Origin: Acidaminococcales bacterium
GTDB taxonomy: Bacteria; Bacillota; Negativicutes; Acidaminococcales; JAISLQ01
Direction of reading: 5' to 3'
NCBI GenBank assembly: GCA_031290885.1
Contig: JAISLQ010000021.1
Location: 1-46,348, forward strand
DNA: 46,348 bases
A program made the position numbers and the translations under genes. The notes under the pieces were generated by a model. That model was not told where the DNA came from. It made no database searches and saw only the letters and a program-made list of their open reading frames with translations. This document shows, in pieces, positions 25,515 to 34,099 of this stretch. Every line of letters begins with the position of its first letter. Position 1 is the first letter of the stretch.

Positions 25515-26291
25515 GTGAGGGTAGCGCTCATCCAGATGAAAGTTGAGGAAAAGAACCGCCGGCTTAACGTCTGCCGCGCGCTTTCTCTCTTGAAAGAAGC
25601 GTGCGGCAAGGCCGACGCGGCTGTTTTGCCGGAAGTGTGGACGACCGGCTATTCGCTCGGCGCTTTGCGCAAAGAGGCCGAATGGCCCGGCAGTCCCCTG
25701 CTTGAGGAAATAGCCGGCATCGCCAGGGAGGGACGGCTGGCCGTAATCGCCGGTTCGGTGCCGTTTCGCCGTGCGGACGGCCGGGTTTGCAATACAACGC
25801 TGGTTTTCGACAAACAAGGCGACATTGTCGCCGATTATGACAAAATGCACATGTTCAGCCTGTACAACGAAGCGAGGTACTTCAGCCCCGGCGGGAAAAA
25901 GACGCAGGTGATTTTAAACGGCGTCAACTGCGGCTTGGCCATTTGCTACGATTTGCGGTTCCCGGAACTGTTTCGCGCCCTGGCCGTAAACGGCGCCGAA
26001 GCAGTATTTTTGCCGGCGGAGTGGCCGCGCGCGCGCGGCTTGGCTTGGCGTATCCTGGTTCAGGCGCGGGCGGTGGAGAACCAGCTTTATATGTGCGCCG
26101 TGAACTGCGTGGGCAAATTTAAAAACGATCATTTTTACGGCCATTCGGCGATAGTCTCGCCCCTGGGCGAAATTATCGCCGAAGGCTCGGAAGAAGAGGC
26201 TATAATTTATGGGGACATAGAAGCGGCGGCCGTCGCCGAAGCCCGCTCGGCCATGAGCGTATTGAAGGACGCGCGAAGGGATATTTACTGA
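25515..26291 (+). CDS. Carbon-nitrogen hydrolase (nitrilase superfamily, omega-amidase-like)
   Basis: The 258-residue protein has the full nitrilase-fold triad: Glu40 in LPEVWTTGY, Lys110 in YDKMHMF and Cys144 in CYDLRFPE. The length and the YDKMHMF and CYDLRFPEL forms fit omega-amidase/YafV-like enzymes that hydrolyse short 2-oxo-amides. Other C-N hydrolases with this layout cannot be excluded. I chose the GTG at 25515, after AGGCAGGG (25502-25509), since the family starts with V-x-L-I-Q. It is followed two bases later by aroE, so the two are co-transcribed. Confidence 0.85.
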   Translation: MRVALIQMKVEEKNRRLNVCRALSLLKEACGKADAAVLPEVWTTGYSLGALRKEAEWPGSPLLEEIAGIAREGRLAVIAGSVPFRRADGRVCNTTLVFDKQGDIVADYDKMHMFSLYNEARYFSPGGKKTQVILNGVNCGLAICYDLRFPELFRALAVNGAEAVFLPAEWPRARGLAWRILVQARAVENQLYMCAVNCVGKFKNDHFYGHSAIVSPLGEIIAEGSEEEAIIYGDIEAAAVAEARSAMSVLKDARRDIY

Positions 26292-26293
26292 TT

Positions 26294-27139
26294 ATGATTT
26301 CAGGCGCCACAAAACTTATCGGAATCATTGGCTGGCCGGTGGAGCACTCCCTTTCGCCCGCCATGCAAAACGCCGCGCTCAGGGATTCCGGCTTTGACTG
26401 TGTTTATGTTCCGCTATCGGTCGAACCGGACAGATTGGGCGAAGCGGTGGATGGCCTGCGCGTTTTCAATTTCCTGGGGGCGAACGTTACGGTCCCGCAC
26501 AAAGAAAAAGTCATGCGCTACCTTGACGAGATACATCCCGACGCGCAGCGGATCGGCGCCGTCAATACGATTGTCGCCCGAAAGGGGCGGCTTGTCGGTT
26601 ACAACACGGATGCCGGCGGGTTTGCTGCGGCGCTCTTGCGCCACCATTTCGACCCTTTGGGCAAAAAGGCCATTGTCTTCGGCGCCGGCGGCGCGGCCCG
26701 GGCAATCGCCCACTCCCTGATCGCCGGCAAATGCGCCGGCATTACCGTTGGGACACGATCGGGCGACAAGGCGGAAAAATTCGCCGCCGATTTTGCAGAA
26801 TTTGCCGCCGTCAGGGGATATTCCTGGGATTCGCCGGAATTCAGGCGCGCGCACTGGGACGTGGATTTGCTTGTCAATACCACGCCGGTCGGCATGGACG
26901 GGATAAAAGACAAATCATTGCCGGTCTATTGGACAGACGTGCCTTTGACCACTTTTGCCGCCGACACAGTTTACAGCCCACCGCTGACGGCGTTTTTGCG
27001 GCAGGCCCGGCTGCGCGGCTGCCGCGGCATGAACGGGGTGGCCATGCTCGTCGAGCAGGGCGCCTTGTCGTTTGAATTGTGGCTTGGGGAAACGCCGCAC
27101 CGGGAAATCATGTATGAGACTTTGGCGCAAAAAATATGA
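26294..27139 (+). CDS. aroE: Shikimate dehydrogenase
   Basis: AroE reduces 3-dehydroshikimate to shikimate with NADPH in aromatic amino-acid synthesis. The 281 residues show GWPVEHSLSPAMQN (substrate-binding Ser residues), NVTVPHKEKV with catalytic Lys70, GAVNTI, GYNTDAGG with catalytic Asp106, the nucleotide loop GAGGAARA, and NTTPVGMDG. The C-terminal GVAMLVEQGALSFELW is also typical. It starts 2 bases after the amidase gene. Related quinate/shikimate dehydrogenases are an alternative, but the length and motifs fit AroE. Confidence 0.93.
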   Translation: MISGATKLIGIIGWPVEHSLSPAMQNAALRDSGFDCVYVPLSVEPDRLGEAVDGLRVFNFLGANVTVPHKEKVMRYLDEIHPDAQRIGAVNTIVARKGRLVGYNTDAGGFAAALLRHHFDPLGKKAIVFGAGGAARAIAHSLIAGKCAGITVGTRSGDKAEKFAADFAEFAAVRGYSWDSPEFRRAHWDVDLLVNTTPVGMDGIKDKSLPVYWTDVPLTTFAADTVYSPPLTAFLRQARLRGCRGMNGVAMLVEQGALSFELWLGETPHREIMYETLAQKI

Positions 27140-27211
27140 GCGCAGGCAGATCGGGAAAAATTGCGGCTGCCGCCGCAGACGGTCCGGCCAAAGAACGGGG
27201 AGGGGCAAACA

Positions 27212-27496
27212 ATGATAGAACTTGTCAATTATATGGAAAAATTGGTGTTCAACAAGCTTAACGAAGTGCTGGCCACGAGAAACGACATTTGCAAATGCGA
27301 CCAGTGCCGCTTGGATATCGCGGCGATTGCGCTCAACAGCCTTGCTCCCAGATATATAGTTACCGAAAAGGGAAAAATTTACGCCAAGATTGATATGATG
27401 GAAACGCAATTTGGCGTTGATATACTTATGGCGATCAGCAAGGGCCTGAGCATCGTAGCCGCGAAGCCGCGGCATACGCCCAAAAAGGAAGGATGA
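27212..27496 (+). CDS. comFB: ComFB-like late competence protein
   Basis: The 94-residue protein matches the ComFB family: LVNYMEKLVFNKLNEVLATR, then CKCDQCRLDIAAIALNSLAP and RYIVTEKGKIYAKI. The cluster of Cys residues near 28-33 is likely to bind zinc. ComFB is encoded in Bacillus competence operons but its molecular role is poorly known, and proteins of this family occur widely in bacteria that are not known to be competent. I chose the ATG at 27212, preceded by GGGGAGGGG (27197-27205). Confidence 0.8.
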   Translation: MIELVNYMEKLVFNKLNEVLATRNDICKCDQCRLDIAAIALNSLAPRYIVTEKGKIYAKIDMMETQFGVDILMAISKGLSIVAAKPRHTPKKEG

Positions 27497-27500
27497 CGGG

Positions 27501-28403
27501 GTGCTTATGTTGCGGACAAGAATAAGTTGTTGCTTTTTTCTGTTCTTTTTTTGCTTTGCGGCGGCGTTGCTTTGCGAAGCGGCGCCGGGCGCGACGGTGA
27601 TCAGCCGCGGAGTTGAAAACGCTTACGGCGAATTGCCGGAAATCGACGGTTTTTCCGATTTGCTTTTGCAGGAGAAGATCAACGCGGCCACGCGCAAAGC
27701 GGCGCAGGATCTGCAAAAAGCCGTGCAGGGCAAACCCGAGTTGGAATACTCGTACAAAATCGTTTGCAACACGCGGGATTTTTTGAGCATAATGCTAAGG
27801 GCCGAAAGCGGCGGCGTCTTTGCCGCCGCGCGCAGCGTGAACATTCATCTGCCTTCCGGCGCCGATTGCGCTTTCGGCGAAATATTCAACACATCGGAAG
27901 AGTTTTTTGCCGCGCTGGAAGAGTCTTTGGGCTGGCGTCCCGATCCAGATGCGGCGTTTGCCCTTTCGGGGCGCGGCGCGGTTTTCGTCAGCCCGGCCGG
28001 CGGCCTTGAACAATTGGTCGGGTACGAGAAACTTTTCAGCTGGATCAATATCAGCCGGGCCGGGCACTACCTGGACAGCTACCGCGTTACGGCCGCCGCG
28101 GACGGCAAGCTGCTGCGCGTTGGCGTAGGCAACATGGTAGTTTTGTTTTTAGAGGCAAACCGCACGTCGGGTTATTCCTGGCAGATAAAAAAAGACAGCC
28201 CTTCTCCCGTTTTGCAATATATAAACTCCGCCTATCTCATGAACAGCCCCAAAGCCGCGGAGCGGCGCATCGGGGCGGGCGGCTGGGAAATGCTGGTTTT
28301 CGGCGTCGCCGCCCCCGGCGAAACCTATCTTGAGGCGGAATATAAGCGCCCCTGGGAAAACCAGGCGGCCAAAGCAATCAAAATACAGATAATTGGTGAA
28401 TAA
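27501..28403 (+). CDS. Exported protein with C-terminal chagasin-type (I42) protease-inhibitor domain
   Basis: The roughly 300-residue protein starts with a signal peptide (hydrophobic stretch about 10-25, cleavage near CEAA). The middle (about 35-190) resembles the DUF3298/RsiV-type exported domain: ENAYGELPEIDGF near its start and a predicted mixed alpha/beta pattern. The last part (about 195-300) shows the three loops of chagasin-like cysteine-protease inhibitors: NRTSGYSW, GAGGWEMLVFGV and YKRPWE. The combination suggests a cell-surface protein that blocks papain-like proteases. GTG at 27501 fits the ribosome site (AAGGAAGGA); an ATG at 27507 is possible. Confidence 0.7.
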   Translation: MLMLRTRISCCFFLFFFCFAAALLCEAAPGATVISRGVENAYGELPEIDGFSDLLLQEKINAATRKAAQDLQKAVQGKPELEYSYKIVCNTRDFLSIMLRAESGGVFAAARSVNIHLPSGADCAFGEIFNTSEEFFAALEESLGWRPDPDAAFALSGRGAVFVSPAGGLEQLVGYEKLFSWINISRAGHYLDSYRVTAAADGKLLRVGVGNMVVLFLEANRTSGYSWQIKKDSPSPVLQYINSAYLMNSPKAAERRIGAGGWEMLVFGVAAPGETYLEAEYKRPWENQAAKAIKIQIIGE

Positions 28404-28406
28404 ACA

Positions 28407-28862
28407 ATGATACAATACAGGGGGGCAATCTTTGCCGACGTGGAGGCGCTGCACGGGCTGCTCAACGGTTACGCCGCCGCAGGTCTTATGCTGTCGCGTT
28501 CGCGCAACAGCATCTACGAGAACCTGAGGGATTATATAGTGGCGGTGGACATGGGCAAGGTAGTAGGCGTCGGTGCCCTGCACATGGTTTGGGACAAGCT
28601 TGCCGAAGTGCGCTCGCTCGCCGTCGTCAATGAACGCAAAAAGCAAAACATCGGACGCGAAATAGTCTGCCGCCTGGAAACAGGCGGCAGACTGCTGGGG
28701 GCGGAAACTTTTTTCGCCCTCACCTATCAGCCCGGGTTTTTCGCCAAATGCGGTTACCGGCAAGTGCCTAACGACTCGCTGCCGCAAAAAGTATGGAAAG
28801 AATGTGTATATTGCCCTAAATACCCTTATTGTGACGAAATAGCCATGATAAAGCACAATTAA
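28407..28862 (+). CDS. N-acetylglutamate synthase-like GNAT acetyltransferase (ArgA-type, stand-alone)
   Basis: The 151-residue protein has the pattern of stand-alone amino-acid N-acetyltransferases of arginine synthesis: YAAAGLMLSRSRNSIYENLR, VGVGALHMVWDKLAEVRSLA, a QNIGREI acetyl-CoA loop, FFALTYQPGFFAKCGYRQV, and LPQKVWKECVYCPKYPYCDE with three Cys near the end. It starts 3 bases after the preceding stop. No other arginine genes are near, so its role rests on family resemblance. Confidence 0.78.
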   Translation: MIQYRGAIFADVEALHGLLNGYAAAGLMLSRSRNSIYENLRDYIVAVDMGKVVGVGALHMVWDKLAEVRSLAVVNERKKQNIGREIVCRLETGGRLLGAETFFALTYQPGFFAKCGYRQVPNDSLPQKVWKECVYCPKYPYCDEIAMIKHN

Positions 28863-28898
28863 AACAATCAGCGGCACAAGCGAAAGGGGACGTTGCGG

Positions 28899-29573
28899 AT
28901 GAAATACCAAATAACGGGAGGCAATTTGCCGGTCGTGCTTTGCTCTTTGGAAAAAGGGGAAGCGGTTTATACGCAAGCCGGCGGCATGACATGGATGGAC
29001 GATGCATTTAAAATGTCCACCAACATGGAAGGCGGCCTTTTGGGCGGGCTTGCCCGGAAGATATCGGGCGAGTCCCTGTTTTTGACCACTTACACGGCGC
29101 AAAGCGCGGGCGAGATAGCCTTTGCCTCCGGTTTTCCCGGCGAAATAAGGGCGCTTAGCCTTGGGGCGGGCGAAAGCCTGATTTGCCAGAAGGACGCTTT
29201 TTTGGTCGCGGAGCGGTCGGTTGCCCTTACCACCCATTTAAAGAAAAAGATCGGCATCGGCTTTTTCGGCGGCGAGGGTTTCATAATGCAAAAAGTTACC
29301 GGCCCGGGTTTAGCTTTTGTCGAAATAGACGGGTCGGTTACGCAATACCAGCTTGAACCCGGCCGAAAGATGATTGTGGATCCGGGGCATCTGGCTCTGT
29401 GCGAGAGTACGGTTGATCTTGACGTGCAAATGGTAAAAGGTTTCAAGAACATGCTTTTCGGCGGCGAAGGCCTGTTTCTTACAACCATTACGGGCCCGGG
29501 CAAAATATGGCTGCAATCCATGCCGTTTTCCGGGCTTGCCGGCAAGGTGATCGCCGCCGGCGGCGAAAAATGA
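28899..29573 (+). CDS. AIM24-family (TIGR00266) protein
   Basis: The 224-residue protein is built of glycine-rich beta repeats and matches the bacterial AIM24 family: GGMTWMDDAFKMSTNMEGG, FLTTYTAQSAGEIAFASGFP, KKKIGIGFFGGEGFIMQKVT, GPGLAFVEIDGS and MLFGGEGLFLTTITGPGKIW. The biochemical role of this family is not known; mitochondrial AIM24 affects inner-membrane organisation. I chose the ATG at 28899 behind GAAAGGGG; a TTG two codons earlier is possible. Confidence 0.85.
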   Translation: MKYQITGGNLPVVLCSLEKGEAVYTQAGGMTWMDDAFKMSTNMEGGLLGGLARKISGESLFLTTYTAQSAGEIAFASGFPGEIRALSLGAGESLICQKDAFLVAERSVALTTHLKKKIGIGFFGGEGFIMQKVTGPGLAFVEIDGSVTQYQLEPGRKMIVDPGHLALCESTVDLDVQMVKGFKNMLFGGEGLFLTTITGPGKIWLQSMPFSGLAGKVIAAGGEK

Positions 29574-29603
29574 GCAAAGCCTCGCCCACATCCCATCCAA
29601 ATG

Positions 29604-30872
29604 TTACTTAAGCGCCCGGCAGGCGATGTCGCGCCGGTATCGCATATCGCCAAAATCTATCAAGGCGGCGGCTCGGTAGGCCATGTCGCGGGCGTTTTTT
29701 ATGTCCGCCCCGACGGCGGCAACGCCCAGCACCCGCCCACCGGCCGTAACTATTTCCCCGCCGCGCTTTTTCGTGCCGGCGTGAAAGACCGTAACGCCGG
29801 AAAGCGCGCCGGCCGCGTCCAGCCCTTTGATGGGAAATCCCTGCGCATAGCGGCCGGGATAGCCGCCCGAGGCCAGCGCCACGCACACGGCCGCTTCTTT
29901 TTTCCAGGCCATCCGCGCCTCGTGCAGCCGCCCTTCGGCGCAAGAGAGCAGTATTTCCGCCAGGTCCCCGTCTAAAAGCGGCAGCAGCGCCTGGGTTTCC
30001 GGGTCGCCGAAACGCGCGTTAAATTCTATGACTTTCAGTCCGTCCCTGGCGATGATCAAGCCGGCGTACAGGCAGCCCTGATAAGGCCGTCCTTCTTTTT
30101 TCATGGCTAAGGCCACAGGTTTGAGAACTTTTTCCAGCGCCTCTTGCCGCACGGCGGCATCTGCGGCCGGCGCCGGCGCGTAAGCGCCCATGCCGCCGGT
30201 ATTGGGGCCCAAATCGCCGTCCAGCGCCCGCTTGTGGTCCTGGGCCGGCGGCATGGGCACGAGCGTCTCCCCGTCAGTAAAGGCCAGTATGGATATTTCT
30301 TCCCCTTCGAGGTATTCTTCGATGACGACGCGCGCGCCTGCGGCGCCGAATTCCGCGCCGCCCATGATGCGCCCGAGGGCATCCAGCGCCTCAGTTTCCG
30401 TCATGGCCACCGCCACGCCTTTGCCGGCGGCCAGGCCGTCCGCCTTGACGACGATCGGCGCGCCTTGCCCGCGCACGTATTCCCTGGCCGCGCCAAGATC
30501 GTCGAATGTGCGATAGGCGGCGGTGGGTATGCCGTATTTTTGCATAAGGTTTTTGGCGAAAGATTTGGAGCTTTCCAATTCGGCCGCTTTTTGCGAGGGA
30601 CCGAAAATTTTAAGCCCCTTTTTTCGAAAAAGGTCGCCGATGCCGGCGGCCAAAGGAGCCTCCGGCCCTACGACCGTAAGGCTGGCATGGATCCGTCCGG
30701 CAAAATCGGCTATTTTTTCTGTGTCCGCAAGGTCTATGTCCACAAGGCGGGCGACGTTTTCCATGCCAGGGTTGCCTGGCAGGGCGTACAGCCGCCCAAC
30801 CGACGGACTTTGCGCTAATTTCCAGACGAGCGCGTGTTCGCGCCCGCCGCTCCCCAACACTAAAATGTCCAT
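29604..30872 (-). CDS. purD: Phosphoribosylamine-glycine ligase
   Basis: PurD joins glycine to 5-phosphoribosylamine with ATP to make GAR, the second step of purine synthesis. The 422 residues show the N-terminal VLGSGGREHALVWKL, the ATP-grasp region (KSFAKNLMQKYGIPTAAY, GAPIVVKADGLAAGKGVAVA), and GPNTGGMGAYAPAP, ARFGDPETQALLPLL. It is the last gene of the pur operon and starts 9 bases after purH. Convergent with the AIM24 gene; I see no strong terminator between them. Confidence 0.95.
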   Translation of the reverse strand: MDILVLGSGGREHALVWKLAQSPSVGRLYALPGNPGMENVARLVDIDLADTEKIADFAGRIHASLTVVGPEAPLAAGIGDLFRKKGLKIFGPSQKAAELESSKSFAKNLMQKYGIPTAAYRTFDDLGAAREYVRGQGAPIVVKADGLAAGKGVAVAMTETEALDALGRIMGGAEFGAAGARVVIEEYLEGEEISILAFTDGETLVPMPPAQDHKRALDGDLGPNTGGMGAYAPAPAADAAVRQEALEKVLKPVALAMKKEGRPYQGCLYAGLIIARDGLKVIEFNARFGDPETQALLPLLDGDLAEILLSCAEGRLHEARMAWKKEAAVCVALASGGYPGRYAQGFPIKGLDAAGALSGVTVFHAGTKKRGGEIVTAGGRVLGVAAVGADIKNARDMAYRAAALIDFGDMRYRRDIACRALK

Positions 30873-30881
30873 ATAAGCCCC

Positions 30882-32426
30882 TTAATGCTTAAAGTGCCTG
30901 AGCCCGCTGAATACCATAGCGATGTTGTGCCCGTCCGCCGCCGCGATGGATTCTTCGTCGCGGATGGATCCGCCCGGCTGGATGATGGCCGTAACGCCCG
31001 CCGCCGCCGCGACTTTTACCGTGTCGCCAAAAGGGAAAAAAGCATCGGAGGCGAGGACGGCGCCTTTGGCAAGCCCCCCCGCCTGTTTGACGGCGATTTC
31101 CGCCGCGCCGACGCGGTTCATTTGTCCGGCGCCCACTCCCACCGTGCGAAATTCTTTGGCCAGCACTATGGCGTTTGATTTGACGTGTTTTGCCACTTTG
31201 AGCGCGAACAGGAGCTGTTCCCATTCCGCTTCGGACGGCGGCCGTTTTGTTACTGTTTTCATCCGCTCTTTTAAAGCGAATTCTTCGTCAAGGCTTTGCA
31301 TGAGCATGCCGCCGGATACCTTCTTCATGTCCCGCTTGCCGCTTCGGGCAAGGGGCGGCAGTTCCAGGATCCGCAGGTTTTTTTTGGCTTTCAGGATCTG
31401 CAGGGCGTCCGGTTCATAGCCGGGCGCGATCACCGCCTCGGCGAACAGGCCGCTGATTTCTTCGGCCGTAGACCGGTCGGCCATGCGGTTAAGGCCGATA
31501 ATGCCGCCGAAGGCGGAAACCGGATCGCAAGACAGCGCCTTTTGGTAGGCGGCGCATAGATCGCCGCCCAGCCCGACGCCGCAGGGATTGGTATGTTTGA
31601 CGATGGCCGCGGCTGGCCGCTCAAAATCCGCCACTATGCGGTAGGCCGCCTCTATGTCGATTATGTTGTTGAAGGACAGTTCTTTGCCGCCAAGCTGCCT
31701 GGCGGCGGCGACGCCCTCCCGCGCGCCTTTTTCTCGGTAGAAGGCCGCCGTTTGATGCGGGTTTTCGCCGTAGCGCAATTCCTGCACTTTTTCCAAGTGG
31801 ATAACCGCTTCTTGGGGGTATTTTGCTTCGGGCGCGATTTGGCGCGAAAGCCAGCCCGCTACCGCCGCGTCGTATTCGCTGGTATGGCGGAAGGCTTCTT
31901 CCGCCAATTCCCGGCGCAAAGAATCGGATATTTCCCCGCTCAGTTTCAGCGCGTCCATGATTTTGCCGTAGGCGGAAGGGTTTACCGCCACCGCCACGTA
32001 TTTATGGTTTTTGGCGGCGGCGCGGATCATGGCCGGCCCGCCGATGTCGATATTTTCTATCGCCATGTCGTCCGTTACGCCGGGCTTGGCGATCGTGGCG
32101 CAAAAGGGGTAGAGGTTGACCGCGACAAGGTCTATGGGCTTTATGCCCTGCTCCTGCATTTCTTTTGCGTGCCGCGGGTTGTCGCGGACGGCGAGTATGC
32201 CGCCGTGAACAAGCGGGTTAAGGGTTTTTACCCGCCCGTCCATGATTTCGGGGAACCCTGTGAGGTCGCCGACATAAGTAACGGGCAGGCCGGCGTCTTT
32301 GAGCGCTTTCATCGTGCCGCCGGTGGAAATTATTTCCACGCCCATTTCATGGAGAAAACGGGCGAAACCGGCAATGCCTTCTTTGTCCGATACGCTGATG
32401 AGCGCTCGTTTTATTTTTGTGGACAT
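30882..32426 (-). CDS. purH: Bifunctional AICAR formyltransferase / IMP cyclohydrolase
   Basis: PurH performs the last two steps to IMP. The 514 residues contain an N-terminal IMP cyclohydrolase domain (RALISVSDKEGI, ISTGGTMKAL, DGRVKTLNPLVHGGIL, IENIDIGGPAMIRAAAKN) and a C-terminal formyltransferase domain with the catalytic KHTNPCG (the Lys-His pair) and the end GHNIAMVFSGLRHFKH. A ribosome site (GCGAGGTG) precedes the ATG. It lies between purN and purD. Confidence 0.95.
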   Translation of the reverse strand: MSTKIKRALISVSDKEGIAGFARFLHEMGVEIISTGGTMKALKDAGLPVTYVGDLTGFPEIMDGRVKTLNPLVHGGILAVRDNPRHAKEMQEQGIKPIDLVAVNLYPFCATIAKPGVTDDMAIENIDIGGPAMIRAAAKNHKYVAVAVNPSAYGKIMDALKLSGEISDSLRRELAEEAFRHTSEYDAAVAGWLSRQIAPEAKYPQEAVIHLEKVQELRYGENPHQTAAFYREKGAREGVAAARQLGGKELSFNNIIDIEAAYRIVADFERPAAAIVKHTNPCGVGLGGDLCAAYQKALSCDPVSAFGGIIGLNRMADRSTAEEISGLFAEAVIAPGYEPDALQILKAKKNLRILELPPLARSGKRDMKKVSGGMLMQSLDEEFALKERMKTVTKRPPSEAEWEQLLFALKVAKHVKSNAIVLAKEFRTVGVGAGQMNRVGAAEIAVKQAGGLAKGAVLASDAFFPFGDTVKVAAAAGVTAIIQPGGSIRDEESIAAADGHNIAMVFSGLRHFKH

Positions 32427-32439
32427 GTCGCACCTCGCG

Positions 32440-33048
32440 TTATTTGATTTTTACCAGCCGCCCGGACACTTCAAGCCGGTTTTCCGCCCACAGCCTGATC
32501 GCTTCCGTATAAGCTATGTGTTCTTGTTCCAGTATGCGCGCCGACAAGTCTTCTTCCGTGTCGGTTTCCAACACCGGCACCGCTTTTTGGATGATGATGG
32601 GGCCGGTGTCCATGCCTTCGTCCACAAAATGCACGGTGCAGCCTGATATTTTCGCGCCGTACCGAATAGCCTGGGCCTGGGCGCTAAGGCCCGGGAAACT
32701 CGGCAGCAGGGATGGGTGTATGTTCATTATCCGAAGCGGCCAGCGATTGATGAAGCATGAACCCAGAAGGCGCATGAATCCGGCCATTACTACCAGTTCC
32801 GCCCCGCTTTTCTCTAATTTTTCGCTCAGGGCTTTTTCAAAGTCGCCCTTTTCCGCAAAGCGCCGGCGCTCGATCGCGCAGGCTGCGATGCCGGCGGCCT
32901 TTGCCCGGCCAAGGGCAAAGGCCGCGCTGCTGTCGCTGACGACGACGCTGATTTGTACCGGCAGGGCGCCGGCGCGCATGTTGTCGATGAGCGCCTGCAG
33001 GTTGCTGCCCCGGCCGCTGGCAAGGACGCCGATTTTGCGGTCAGCCAT
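32440..33048 (-). CDS. purN: Phosphoribosylglycinamide formyltransferase (folate-dependent)
   Basis: PurN transfers a formyl group from 10-formyl-tetrahydrofolate to GAR. The 202 residues include GVLASGRGSNLQALID (phosphate loop), VMAGFMRLLG, the catalytic INRWPLRIMNIHPSLLPSFPG with the Asn and His, and GCTVHFVDEGMDTGPII with the catalytic Asp. It overlaps the end of purM by 8 bases. Confidence 0.95.
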   Translation of the reverse strand: MADRKIGVLASGRGSNLQALIDNMRAGALPVQISVVVSDSSAAFALGRAKAAGIAACAIERRRFAEKGDFEKALSEKLEKSGAELVVMAGFMRLLGSCFINRWPLRIMNIHPSLLPSFPGLSAQAQAIRYGAKISGCTVHFVDEGMDTGPIIIQKAVPVLETDTEEDLSARILEQEHIAYTEAIRLWAENRLEVSGRLVKIK

Positions 33049-34099
33049 CGAAGGCGCCGCCTTTCAATATAGTTTTGCGGCCGCCCTCCACAATCCGCCC
33101 GATCCGCTTCGCCTTCTCGCCCCGGCCGGCGAGATATTCCAGCGCCGGTTTGGCGGTGCGCTCGGAAACTACGGCCAACATGCCCATGCCCATGTTGAAG
33201 GTCCGATACATTTCCGGCCAGGGGACGTTCCCCCATTCTTTAAGTTGCGCGAATACCGGCGGGACTGCCCAAGAATCCGCGTCTATTTCCGCCGCGCAGT
33301 TTTCGGGCAGTATTCTCGGTATGTTGTCCACGAAGCCGCCGCCGGTAACGTGAACCATGCCTTTTACCAAGAACTTTTCGATCAGAGGCAGGCAGAGCGG
33401 CGGGTACAGGCGGGTCGGCGCGATGAGTTCTTCGCCCAGCGTCTTGCCGAAAGCGGGGACAAATGCGTTTATATCCATTTTGTTTATTTCAAAGCAAATC
33501 TTGCGCACGAGCGAAAAGCCATTGGAATGGAGACCGCTGGACGGCAGCCCGATGATGACGTCGCCCGCCTTGATCCCGCGTCCGGTGATAAGGGATGCTT
33601 TTTCGGCTATTCCCACGGCAAACCCGGCTATGTCGTATTCCCCTTCGCGGTAAAAACCCGCCATTTCTGCGCTTTCGCCGCCAATGAGCGCGCAGCCGGA
33701 TTCTTTGCAGGCCGCCGCTACCCCGCCTACGATTTCGGCCACTTTTTCCGGGACCAGCCGCCCGGTCGCCAAGTAATCCAGAAAGAACAGCGGCTCCGCC
33801 CCCTGCGCCAATATGTCGTTGACGCACATGGCGACGGCGTCCTGCCCGATGGTCCCGTGCTTGTCCAGCATGAAAGCTATCTTGAGTTTTGTGCCTACCC
33901 CGTCCGTGCTTGACACCAGCACGGGATTTTTGTATTTGTCGGCAGATAGGGCAAACAGGCCGCCGAAACCGCCGATGTCGCCGATCACTTCCGGCCGGTA
34001 AGTGGACTTTACCGCATGCCTGATTAGTTCAACCGCGCGGTTGCCGGCGTCTATGTCTACGCCGGCCGCTCTGTAGGTAAGCGTTTGATCGTCTTTCAT
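33041..34099 (-). CDS. purM: Phosphoribosylformylglycinamidine cyclo-ligase (AIR synthetase)
   Basis: PurM closes the imidazole ring to make AIR, using ATP. The 352 residues show TYRAAGVDIDAGNRAVELI, VLVSSTDGVGTKLKIA (the signature), AEPLFFLDYLATG, GCALIGGESAEMAGFY, and GDVIIGLPSSGLHSNGFSLVRK. I start at the ATG 34099, which overlaps the purF stop (ATGA) and has GGGGAGGG 4-11 bases upstream; an upstream alternative would add eight non-conserved residues. Confidence 0.95.
   Translation of the reverse strand: MKDDQTLTYRAAGVDIDAGNRAVELIRHAVKSTYRPEVIGDIGGFGGLFALSADKYKNPVLVSSTDGVGTKLKIAFMLDKHGTIGQDAVAMCVNDILAQGAEPLFFLDYLATGRLVPEKVAEIVGGVAAACKESGCALIGGESAEMAGFYREGEYDIAGFAVGIAEKASLITGRGIKAGDVIIGLPSSGLHSNGFSLVRKICFEINKMDINAFVPAFGKTLGEELIAPTRLYPPLCLPLIEKFLVKGMVHVTGGGFVDNIPRILPENCAAEIDADSWAVPPVFAQLKEWGNVPWPEMYRTFNMGMGMLAVVSERTAKPALEYLAGRGEKAKRIGRIVEGGRKTILKGGAFDG

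Noticed and set aside
28149-29237. 362-codon minus-strand frame
   Set aside because: Runs across three recognisable plus-strand genes; composition is that of an antisense frame.
32516-33913. 465-codon plus-strand frame across purN and purM
   Set aside because: Antisense to two clear purine genes.
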